Source: an uncultured Aquimarina sp. (GTDB taxonomy: Bacteria > Bacteroidota > Bacteroidia > Flavobacteriales > Flavobacteriaceae). Taken from it: a stretch of DNA of 64,000 nucleotides. This document shows positions 17,051 through 23,425 of this stretch, one piece after another. The stretch's first letter is position 1, and every line of letters starts with the position of its first letter. Location: contig CANLCT010000006.1 of the NCBI GenBank assembly GCA_947489195.1, positions 47,694-111,693 of the forward strand, in the 5' to 3' direction. A program made the position numbers and the translations under genes. The notes under the pieces were generated by a model that ran no database searches, was not told the DNA's origin, and worked only from the letters and a program-made list of their open reading frames with translations.

Positions 17051-17659
17051 TTAATCGCAAACCAGTTTTTTCAATTCTTTATCATAATGTGTGTTGCGCA
17101 TCTCATTTAAACTAATGTATTTATGGTGGCTAAATCGTTCAATATTATAGGTTTTTGAACACGCCCATGAGGTAACGGATTCATTTATTGCAAAGCGACC
17201 TAAACAGCTCGAGTTATCTAAAGGTTGTTTCCAGTTATTACCATGAATTATTTCAATATTGTATAAGTCTTCTTTCAAATTTTTAAGGGTAAAGGACTCG
17301 TTATATTTTACAAAGCATTTTCTTCCCATTTCATGAGCGCTTTTTCCATTTATAATTAAAAATTTTACCCAGATATCAGTTTTTGTTTGATCATTATTAA
17401 TTATGGTAAAGCTATTTTTATTTTTTTTGAAATAAGTGTAAGTGCCTTTGCAGTAATTATCATCTCCAGTGTTGTAATCAATATACATCCAAGTATTGGA
17501 GTATTTTCTGTTGATTTTTGCAATAAATGAAGTGTCAACTTTTGCTTTAGTATAAAAATCTGATGATGTTATCGGGTGATTTTCTTGAGCATGTGAATTT
17601 TGTGCCATACTAATTAATGTAGTAAATACTATGAGGATAAAGGTTAAGAAAAATTTCAT
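17051..17659 (-). CDS. Hypothetical secreted protein
   Basis: A 202-residue protein with a clear signal peptide (MKFFLTFILIVFTTLISMAQ) and a mature part that I do not recognise. It has six cysteines in the mature chain (DDNYCKGTY, GRKCFVKY, SSCLGRF, SWACSKTYN and the C-terminal VCD among them), which could form disulfides. Predicted strands such as KNSFTIINND and FLIINGKSAH suggest a beta-rich fold. It follows the thioredoxin-fold gene at 17666-18352 by only 6 bases, so the two are co-transcribed and may act together outside the cytoplasm. Function unknown. Confidence 0.7.
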   Translation of the reverse strand: MKFFLTFILIVFTTLISMAQNSHAQENHPITSSDFYTKAKVDTSFIAKINRKYSNTWMYIDYNTGDDNYCKGTYTYFKKNKNSFTIINNDQTKTDIWVKFLIINGKSAHEMGRKCFVKYNESFTLKNLKEDLYNIEIIHGNNWKQPLDNSSCLGRFAINESVTSWACSKTYNIERFSHHKYISLNEMRNTHYDKELKKLVCD

Positions 17660-17665
17660 TTAGAG

Positions 17666-18352
17666 TTATATTTTGTTAGTTTCTGTATCGATAAGTTCAA
17701 TTAATGAATGCTCTATATTTTTTAAATCTTTAGATTGAAATAAGTAATTTCCATTTTTATCAATTAAAATAAACTTAGGAAAAGCAACGGGATATTTTTT
17801 AAAGTGTAAAGCACCATTACTAACTATTTCAAAATTGTGAGGGTATTCATTTAAGTATTTATTTAATGAATTGGGAGTTCCAAAATCAACAGATAATAGT
17901 ACTATATCAGAGTTTTTTTGGTATTTTTTGAACAAAGAGTCGATTACGGATATACTTTTTATGGATTGTTTAAATTGGTTGTTCCAAAAATGTAGTAAAA
18001 CTACTTTTCCTTTCAGTTTTTCTAAAGCATAGGTGTTTCCTTTTAATGATTTAGCTATAAAATTAGGCGCAATAGTATCTTTGGTTTTATCAGTTTTTAC
18101 GAATATTTTTTTTTCAAGTAAAATGTCTGCCTCAGTTTTTTCTAATAGCCGGATATATTTCAGTACTTTATCATCAGTGATGTGAATTTTAAATGTATAC
18201 TTATTGGTGTCCATTAGTTGGTCAAATTCATGCAGATCAATGGTGTTTCCATTAATATCCTTTAATGGAGTGTAATGGTCAAGCACAATACCTTGAGCAT
18301 TTATGTTAAAAAGATTCGAAATGAGTAGAGTTAGTATAAATGTTTTTATCAT
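17666..18352 (-). CDS. Secreted TlpA-like thioredoxin-fold protein lacking CXXC
   Basis: A 228-residue exported protein (signal MIKTFILTLLISNLFNINAQ) whose C-terminal half is a TlpA/AhpC-type thioredoxin domain: APNFIAKSLKGNTYALEKLKGKVVLLHFWNN, then the helix IKSISVIDSLFKKYQKN, IVLLSVDFGTPNSLNKYL, and the cis-Pro loop AFPKFILIDKNGNYLF. Where TlpA reads FWATWCGPC, this protein reads FWNNQFKQS, so both redox cysteines are replaced (Phe127 and Ser130) and it cannot act as a thiol oxidoreductase in the usual way. The N-terminal 90 residues are unassigned. It is co-transcribed with the cysteine-containing secreted protein at 17051. It may act as a binding or scaffolding protein; that is inference. 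Confidence 0.8.
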   Translation of the reverse strand: MIKTFILTLLISNLFNINAQGIVLDHYTPLKDINGNTIDLHEFDQLMDTNKYTFKIHITDDKVLKYIRLLEKTEADILLEKKIFVKTDKTKDTIAPNFIAKSLKGNTYALEKLKGKVVLLHFWNNQFKQSIKSISVIDSLFKKYQKNSDIVLLSVDFGTPNSLNKYLNEYPHNFEIVSNGALHFKKYPVAFPKFILIDKNGNYLFQSKDLKNIEHSLIELIDTETNKI

Positions 18353-18558
18353 AAAAAAGGTTTTGTATATATCGTATTTTTAGGGTTGATTAATTTCTTG
18401 GTTTTTGTAAAATGTTAATTAATAATTGAATGTAACTAAGTCTTTAGTTTAAACTAAAAACTTAGTTGGTAAAATTTTCTTAAAAAGATTGAAAATGTTA
18501 GAGTTGTAGAATAGAAGCTGTTGTTCTGCCTTTTCTTTAAAACCAGAAATAAAAAAAA

Positions 18559-18589
18559 TTTCGACAACTCAAATTAATACGTATCTTTG
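18559..18589 (+). promoter_or_regulatory. Promoter of the metX operon
   Basis: TATCTTTG (18582-18589) is an exact -7 box. TTTC at 18559-18562, 19 bases upstream, is a near-match -33. Transcription near 18595 would place the riboswitch P1 stem about 20 bases downstream. Confidence 0.6.
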
Positions 18590-18615
18590 CGGCTAAGTTT
18601 CATTTACATGATGCA

Positions 18616-18720
18616 TGTTATCAAGAAAGGTTGAGGGATTAGACCCTGTGAAGCCTTAGCAACCCTTTAAGTAATTAAAGAAGGTGCTAAATTCTACCTA
18701 ATTTATTTGGATAGATAACA
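18616..18720 (+). promoter_or_regulatory. SAM-I (S-box) riboswitch
   Basis: The leader contains the S-box landmarks in order: P1 5' strand TGTTATC (18616-18622), then AAGAAAGG, GAGGGATTAGACCCTGTGAAGCC, TTAGCAACC, the GGTGCTAAATTC core and the P1 3' strand GATAACA (18714-18720), which pairs perfectly over 7 bp with the 5' strand. SAM-I riboswitches bind S-adenosylmethionine and switch off methionine-synthesis genes. The downstream genes metX and metZ fit exactly. No classic T-run terminator follows; instead a hairpin covers the start region (see next entry). Confidence 0.93.
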
Positions 18721-18742
18721 ACGGATTATTTTTATAATCTCA

Positions 18743-18780
18743 CCTTGCTTGAACATCATCTTACAGTAAAAATAGCAAGG
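18743..18780 (+). promoter_or_regulatory. Start-proximal hairpin, likely riboswitch expression platform
   Basis: CCTTGCT (18743-18749) pairs perfectly with AGCAAGG (18774-18780), whose 3' end is one base before the TTG start of metX. The AAGG in the stem is the only purine-rich ribosome-binding candidate. A second small hairpin GATTAT-TTTT-ATAATC (18724-18739) lies between P1 and this stem. The arrangement suggests control of translation rather than transcription; this is inference. Confidence 0.5.
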
Positions 18781-18781
18781 A

Positions 18782-19762
18782 TTGAACTCAGAACTTACCT
18801 ACATACCCATTGAAAACTATACCACCTATGCAGGTGAAACAGTTAATGTTGATCTATCATATCAACTGTTTGGACCCGAATTAGGAACAGCTCCAATAGT
18901 ATTGGTTACACATGCATTAACTGGAAACTCGCAAGTAAGTGGTGCTCGTGGCTGGTGGAACAGTTTAGTGGGGACTGAAAAAGTGGTAGATACAGATAAG
19001 TATACCGTATTAGCGTTTAATATTCCGGGTAATGGATATGATGGTAAACCAGAAAATTTATATGATAATTATAAAATTTTTACAGCAAAGGATATAGCTC
19101 GTTTGTTTTCGCTTGCACTAGAAGTTTTAAATATTACCCGCTTATATGCTAATGTAGGTGGATCACTAGGCGGTGGAATAGCTTGGGAGCTTTCGGTATT
19201 AAAACCAAACTTAGCTAAAAATTTAGTGGTAGTAGCCACCGATTGGAAAGCCACTGATTGGGTTATAGCTAATACCAAAATACAAGATGCTATTTTGTTA
19301 AATTCATGTAACCCGCTACAGGATGCACGTATGCATGCCATGTTAATGTATCGTACACCAGAATCTTTTACAATGAAATTCAATAGAACGAAAAACGAAA
19401 GTTTGGGGATGTTTAATATTGAAAGTTGGTTACAGTATCATGGTAAAAAGTTAGAAGAGCGTTTTCAGTTAAGTGCTTACAAGCAATTAAATTATATATT
19501 AAGTACCATTGACGTGTCATCAGGATATAATAACTTTAAGGAAGCCGTTTATGCTATAACTGCAGATATTCATGTAGTAACAGTAGACAGTGATGCATTG
19601 TTTACTTTAAAAGAGGATAAAGTCACTGTAAGTCAATTACGCGAAATTAGGCAGCGAACTGGACAAAAGGTGAGTCATCAAGTCATTCGATCCATACACG
19701 GGCATGATGCTTTTTTAATAGAATATGACCAATTAGATGGTTTTTTAGAACCAATATTTTAA
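18782..19762 (+). CDS. metX: Homoserine O-acetyltransferase
   Basis: MetX acylates homoserine with acetyl-CoA, committing it to methionine synthesis. The 326-residue alpha/beta-hydrolase protein shows the oxyanion segment VLVTHALTGNSQ, the nucleophile elbow NVGGSLGGGIAWE (Ser in GGSLGG), a catalytic Asp in VTVDSDALFTLKED and the His in SIHGHDAFLIEYDQL. It is a little shorter than most MetX proteins (about 350-380). The start must be TTG at 18782: an in-frame TAG lies three codons upstream (18773-18775) and no in-frame ATG occurs until far inside the domain. The rare start and the hairpin just before it suggest low or controlled translation. It is the first gene after the SAM riboswitch. Confidence 0.92.
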   Translation: MNSELTYIPIENYTTYAGETVNVDLSYQLFGPELGTAPIVLVTHALTGNSQVSGARGWWNSLVGTEKVVDTDKYTVLAFNIPGNGYDGKPENLYDNYKIFTAKDIARLFSLALEVLNITRLYANVGGSLGGGIAWELSVLKPNLAKNLVVVATDWKATDWVIANTKIQDAILLNSCNPLQDARMHAMLMYRTPESFTMKFNRTKNESLGMFNIESWLQYHGKKLEERFQLSAYKQLNYILSTIDVSSGYNNFKEAVYAITADIHVVTVDSDALFTLKEDKVTVSQLREIRQRTGQKVSHQVIRSIHGHDAFLIEYDQLDGFLEPIF

Positions 19763-19827
19763 ATAAAATATAATTTTTACAATAAATAAAGCTAACAGCC
19801 GAAAACTGAAAGCCTAAAGCCAAATTT

Positions 19828-20271
19828 ATGAAAGTAACATTAAATAGAGTAAACGAGAAATTCCATTTTCAAGTTAAAAATGATCGTGGATATGTAGTTG
19901 ATTTAGATAAGCGTAAAATACAAGGAGGTGACGATTTAGGAGCAAGCCCTATGGAATTGTTATTAATGGGAGTAGCTGGTTGTAGTGGCATTGATTTGAT
20001 AGGCATTTTACAAAAACAACGTCAAGAAATAACAAGCTATCAAATGGAAGTTGAAGGAGAACGTACTCCAATGGGAGAAGCCAAACCTTTTTCTGAAATA
20101 CATGCAACTATTTTTATAGAAGGTAAAGTTTCGCCTAAAAAGGCTTTAAAAGCAGCAGAATTATCATTTGAAAAATATTGTTCGGTTTCTAAAACATTAG
20201 AACCAACAGCTACCGTTACTTACAGTGTGGTAGTAAACGGAGAAAAAGTTGAAAAAAATGAAGGAGAATAA
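19828..20271 (+). CDS. OsmC-family peroxiredoxin-like protein
   Basis: A 147-residue OsmC/Ohr-fold protein, probably cytosolic. It has the family core GASPMELLLMGVAGCSGIDLIGILQKQRQ with the first active-site Cys (GCSGID) and the second Cys in FEKYCSVSKTLEPTATV, the pair that in OsmC/Ohr reduces hydroperoxides. It lies between metX and metZ, with its end overlapping the metZ start by 14 bases, so it is part of the SAM-controlled operon. Its role there may relate to sulfur metabolism (some OsmC-like proteins handle sulfide or activated thiols); that is inference. The 65-base spacer from metX carries short AAAGCC-type repeats. Confidence 0.88.
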   Translation: MKVTLNRVNEKFHFQVKNDRGYVVDLDKRKIQGGDDLGASPMELLLMGVAGCSGIDLIGILQKQRQEITSYQMEVEGERTPMGEAKPFSEIHATIFIEGKVSPKKALKAAELSFEKYCSVSKTLEPTATVTYSVVVNGEKVEKNEGE

Positions 20272-21433
20272 ACATTTTGAGACTATTGCTGTTCGTAGTC
20301 AGGTAGCTCGAACAGAGAATAAAGAGCATTCAGTGCCCTTATATTTAACTTCGGGTTTTGTCTTTGATGATGCCGAAGAAATGAGAGCTTCCTTTGCCGA
20401 AGAAAAGCAGCGTGATTTATACAGCAGATACAGCAATCCAAATACTACAGAGTTTATTGATAAAATATGTCAAATGGAAGGAGCCGAAGCAGGCTTTGCT
20501 TTTGCTTCCGGAATGGCAGCAGTATATTCTACATTTGCAGCTTTACTAAGCTCAGGGGATCATATAGTATCGGCACGATCAGTGTTTGGAGCAACACATG
20601 GATTGTTTACAAAATACTTTCCTAAATGGAATATTGAAACAAGCTATTTTGGTGTAAATGATGTAACTAAGATAGAAGGCTTAATTCAGCCTAATACAAA
20701 GTTTATTTATTGCGAAACACCAACCAATCCAGGTGTAGATGTGTTGGATATGGAGTACTTGAGTAACATTGCTAAAAAACATGGTATTCTTTTAATAGTA
20801 GACAATTGTTTTGCTACGCCATATTTACAAAACCCTATAAAATTTGGTGCTGATTTAGTGATTCATTCAGCAACAAAATTAATTGATGGACAGGGAAGAG
20901 TGCTAGGAGGGGTAACCGTGGGGAATACAGAGTTAATTAGAGAAATTTATTTATTTTCTCGTTTAACAGGACCTTCAATGTCTCCTTTTAATGCGTGGGT
21001 GTTATCAAAAAGTTTGGAAACTTTAGCAGTGCGTGCAGATAAGCAATGTGATAATGCACTGAAATTAGCTGAATATTTAGAAAAACATCCTAAAGTAAAA
21101 TGGGTAAAATATCCATTTCTAAAATCTCATCCTAATTATGATATTGCTATAAAGCAAATGAAACTTGGGGGAACCATTGTTGCTTTCGAAGTTGAAGGAG
21201 GAGTAACCGGAGGGAAAACATTTTTTGATAGTATAAAAATGTGTTCACTTTCGGCAAATTTGGGAGATTCACGAACCATAGTAACCCACCCAGCTTCAAC
21301 AACTCATGCTAAGTTAGCCGAAGAGGATAAGTTAGCTTGTGGTATTACTGCAGGTATGGTGCGTTGTTCACTAGGTTTAGAACATATTGAAGATATTATT
21401 GAAGATATTGAACAGGCGTTGTCAACTATTTGA
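20258..21433 (+). CDS. metZ: O-acyl-homoserine sulfhydrylase (MetZ-like, PLP enzyme)
   Basis: A Cys/Met-metabolism PLP enzyme that combines O-acylhomoserine with sulfide to give homocysteine. Given the metX upstream, O-acetylhomoserine is the likely substrate; the family name O-succinylhomoserine sulfhydrylase is also used. Key features are SRYSNPNTTEF, the FASGMAAVYSTFAAL cofactor-phosphate region, YCETPTNPGVDVLD, VDNCFATPYLQNP, and the PLP lysine in HSATKLIDGQGRVLGG, with the MetZ-type DGQGR. NLGDSRTIVTHPASTTH closes the site. I start it at ATG 20258 (MKENKHFETIAVRSQ); the frame could extend to a TTG at 20249. It is the last gene of the riboswitch operon and is followed by a strong terminator. 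Confidence 0.93.
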   Translation: MKENKHFETIAVRSQVARTENKEHSVPLYLTSGFVFDDAEEMRASFAEEKQRDLYSRYSNPNTTEFIDKICQMEGAEAGFAFASGMAAVYSTFAALLSSGDHIVSARSVFGATHGLFTKYFPKWNIETSYFGVNDVTKIEGLIQPNTKFIYCETPTNPGVDVLDMEYLSNIAKKHGILLIVDNCFATPYLQNPIKFGADLVIHSATKLIDGQGRVLGGVTVGNTELIREIYLFSRLTGPSMSPFNAWVLSKSLETLAVRADKQCDNALKLAEYLEKHPKVKWVKYPFLKSHPNYDIAIKQMKLGGTIVAFEVEGGVTGGKTFFDSIKMCSLSANLGDSRTIVTHPASTTHAKLAEEDKLACGITAGMVRCSLGLEHIEDIIEDIEQALSTI

Positions 21434-21459
21434 TATATGGTTGATTTGTTAAGTATTCA

Positions 21460-21490
21460 AAAAGCTCAAATTTTTTTTTGAGCTTTTTTT
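21460..21490 (+). terminator. Terminator of the metX-osmC-metZ operon
   Basis: AAAAGCTCAA pairs with TTGAGCTTTT around a T-rich loop and is followed by more T. It lies 26 bases after the metZ stop. Confidence 0.85.
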
Positions 21491-21562
21491 ATTTTCTAGG
21501 GTAGGGTAAATTCTTTTAAGCCTGTTACTAGTATGAATTAAAACTTAATAATAACACTAATT

Positions 21563-22489
21563 ATGAAAAATTATTTATTAAAATTTATGTTGGTAATAGC
21601 CGCTTGTATGTCTTTTGTTGCTTGTCAAGAAGATGATATAGAAACAAAAGTAGATTGCACATTAGAAGCAAGTGTGGCATTTGATAAAGCTGATAAAGAA
21701 GGAAGGAAAGTAACATTAATAGCTCCTGTAGTAGAAGATGCCACTTATCAATGGTTTATTAATGATGAAGAAATAACAGCTGGTAAAGATAAATCACAGT
21801 TCCTTCATGTTTTTGAAGGAGAAGAAACAAAATTTGATGTTTGTGTTTCTATAACTAAAAATGGTTGTGAAGAAGCGAACCGAGTTTGTGAAGTATATGA
21901 GATTGCAAAAATAGAAGAAGATGGAAGTGTTTTAGAATGTGATTTGGTAGCAGGAATTAAAATGGATAGTAATGTAAAGCAGGAAGGTAGAGAAATAAAA
22001 GTAGTAGGTGCAATTTATGGAAATGAAGGAGAAGAAGGATTTACAGGAATTAAAGTAAATTACAAATGGTATGTGAATAAAGAATTAATTAAATCGGAAG
22101 TTGGTTTAAATGAGTTTATCCATGTTTTTGAGAAAGATGAATTAATGAATACAATTTGTCTTGTCACTAGTACAGTGGGTTGTGATGAAGAGTTTAGGGC
22201 TTGTTTAGATTATAATTTACCAACAGCTCAAGATTGCGACTTTCCATTAGATTTTACCATTGAAAAAACAGGTGATCAAGAAGTGAAATTATCTGTAGTA
22301 GAAAAAAGGGATGATTTTGTTTATCAATGGTCTCGTAGTGGATTCGACTTTGTTGGAGCCCAAGAAAGTGAATTTATTTATTTTGATGCACAAGATGGAG
22401 ATGAATATTGTTTATTTGTTAAAACACCAGATTGTCCAGAAGGAAAAAAAGTATGTAAAACATATGAGAAATCAGAAGCTAAAGAATAA
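21563..22489 (+). CDS. Repeat-domain lipoprotein, probably truncated
   Basis: A 308-residue lipoprotein (lipobox FVAC, Cys21) made of three similar domains of about 90 residues (about 31-113, 125-213, 220-302). Each starts at a Cys, has a (Y)xW motif (TYQWFIND, NYKWYVNK, VYQWSRSG), then a FLHVF/FIHVF/FIYFD strand and paired cysteines near its end (NGCEEANRVCEVYE, VGCDEEFRACLDY, PDCPEGKKVCKTYE). This looks like an Ig/PKD-like beta sandwich repeat for the cell surface. The frame ends in TAA right where the linker to a fourth domain would start. The DNA beyond continues the pattern in pieces (see next entry), so the gene was probably longer. Function unknown. Confidence 0.75.
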   Translation: MKNYLLKFMLVIAACMSFVACQEDDIETKVDCTLEASVAFDKADKEGRKVTLIAPVVEDATYQWFINDEEITAGKDKSQFLHVFEGEETKFDVCVSITKNGCEEANRVCEVYEIAKIEEDGSVLECDLVAGIKMDSNVKQEGREIKVVGAIYGNEGEEGFTGIKVNYKWYVNKELIKSEVGLNEFIHVFEKDELMNTICLVTSTVGCDEEFRACLDYNLPTAQDCDFPLDFTIEKTGDQEVKLSVVEKRDDFVYQWSRSGFDFVGAQESEFIYFDAQDGDEYCLFVKTPDCPEGKKVCKTYEKSEAKE

Positions 22490-22854
22490 GCTTGTACAGA
22501 TTTTTTATTAACCATAAAGAATGCAGTAGGTTTGGATATTATCATAGATGTGATTAATGAAAACCCAGTAGAAGATTTTACATTTGTTTGGAAAGTAGGT
22601 GATTTTCAAGTTTCAGGCGATCAAAATCACAGAGATGCTAATAGCCTTCCATGGGATCAAGAGTAGGTAAAACAATATTTTGTTATACGATTTTTACTGA
22701 TGAATGTAAAGAAGAAGTAACAAAATGTGTTTCAATGGAGTTAACTGCATCGCAAGTTGATAAAGCGAATACATCTATTGAGGGTAAACTTCCAGTTCTT
22801 AGAATCAATAATTTAGATAATGATACTTACACTTTAGATATTGAAGAGTTATAG
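22490..22854 (+). pseudogene. Detached fourth domain of the preceding lipoprotein
   Basis: Directly after the TAA at 22487-22489 the same frame reads ACTDFLLTIKNAVGLDIIIDV and then FTFVWKVGDFQ, matching the Cys and Y/F-x-W pattern of the upstream domains. It ends at a TAG near 22663. The next frame, open to 22854, then supplies the missing second half: FCYTIFTDECKEEVTKCVSME mirrors the paired-Cys end of the other domains, followed by a tail ending in DIEEL. One nonsense change plus one frameshift (one base lost or two gained) near 22650 would explain this. The terminator at 22882 follows this remnant, not the 22489 stop, which supports an original gene of about 430 residues. Confidence 0.65.
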
Positions 22855-22881
22855 TTTCAGAAAATAAAATCAATAGATATA

Positions 22882-22913
22882 AAAGTCAGTCTTATTTTTA
22901 TAAGGCTGACTTT
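22882..22913 (+). terminator. Terminator after lipoprotein remnant
   Basis: AAAGTCAG-T-CTTAT, loop TTTT, ATAAG-G-CTGACTTT: a 14-position stem with one G-T pair. The T run after it is interrupted (TTTATTTATT). Confidence 0.75.
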
Positions 22914-23425
22914 ATTTATTACGCAAAGTTTGATCTAAGAAATAGGCTTGAACGATCTTGTTTTTTGCTTAAAATTCAGAACGAATATTCAAATTAAATA
23001 AATAAGATGATAGTTTTAAAAAAAGGACTTAAAACCCTATTTTTATTAATTTTGTTATCAGATGATTTTTTTTTATCAGATCAATAATTTTAAACACTTT
23101 AATGTTGATATAATCAAAGAGTCGTCAAGTAAAAAAAAATATAATTAAGCTTAGGATAGTTTTTGTTTTTGGAATCATTCTAAATAACTAAAACTATTTG
23201 TTAGATACTTGTTTTTATAAGCATATTTGCAAACGTTTTTTTACGAAAATGTAGTAATGTTTTGATAAAAATTCGACTCTAAGAATCGAAAGTTTATTAA
23301 TAAAATTAAATAAAACATAAAAGGTGTTTGATGTTTTGAATGATTATGGATTTATGTAGTCTATCTTTTTAGAATACATATATTTTAAGCAAACTTTAAA
23401 ACACTATAAAAATATTTCTATTTAT
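22914..23425. other. Non-coding leader region upstream of acnB
   Basis: About 510 AT-rich bases. A short frame from ATG 23007 encodes a 26-residue hydrophobic peptide but has no support. A TTATCAGAT 9-mer occurs twice about 20 bases apart near 23055-23085. I cannot identify a perfect TANNTTTG box for acnB. Confidence 0.5.

Noticed and set aside
23055..23085. Repeated TTATCAGAT upstream of acnB as a regulator site
   Set aside because: Only two copies in AT-rich DNA with a T run between; not strong enough to call an operator.
23007..23087. 26-residue hydrophobic peptide frame upstream of acnB
   Set aside because: Too short and unsupported; resembles a signal peptide only by its leucine and phenylalanine content.
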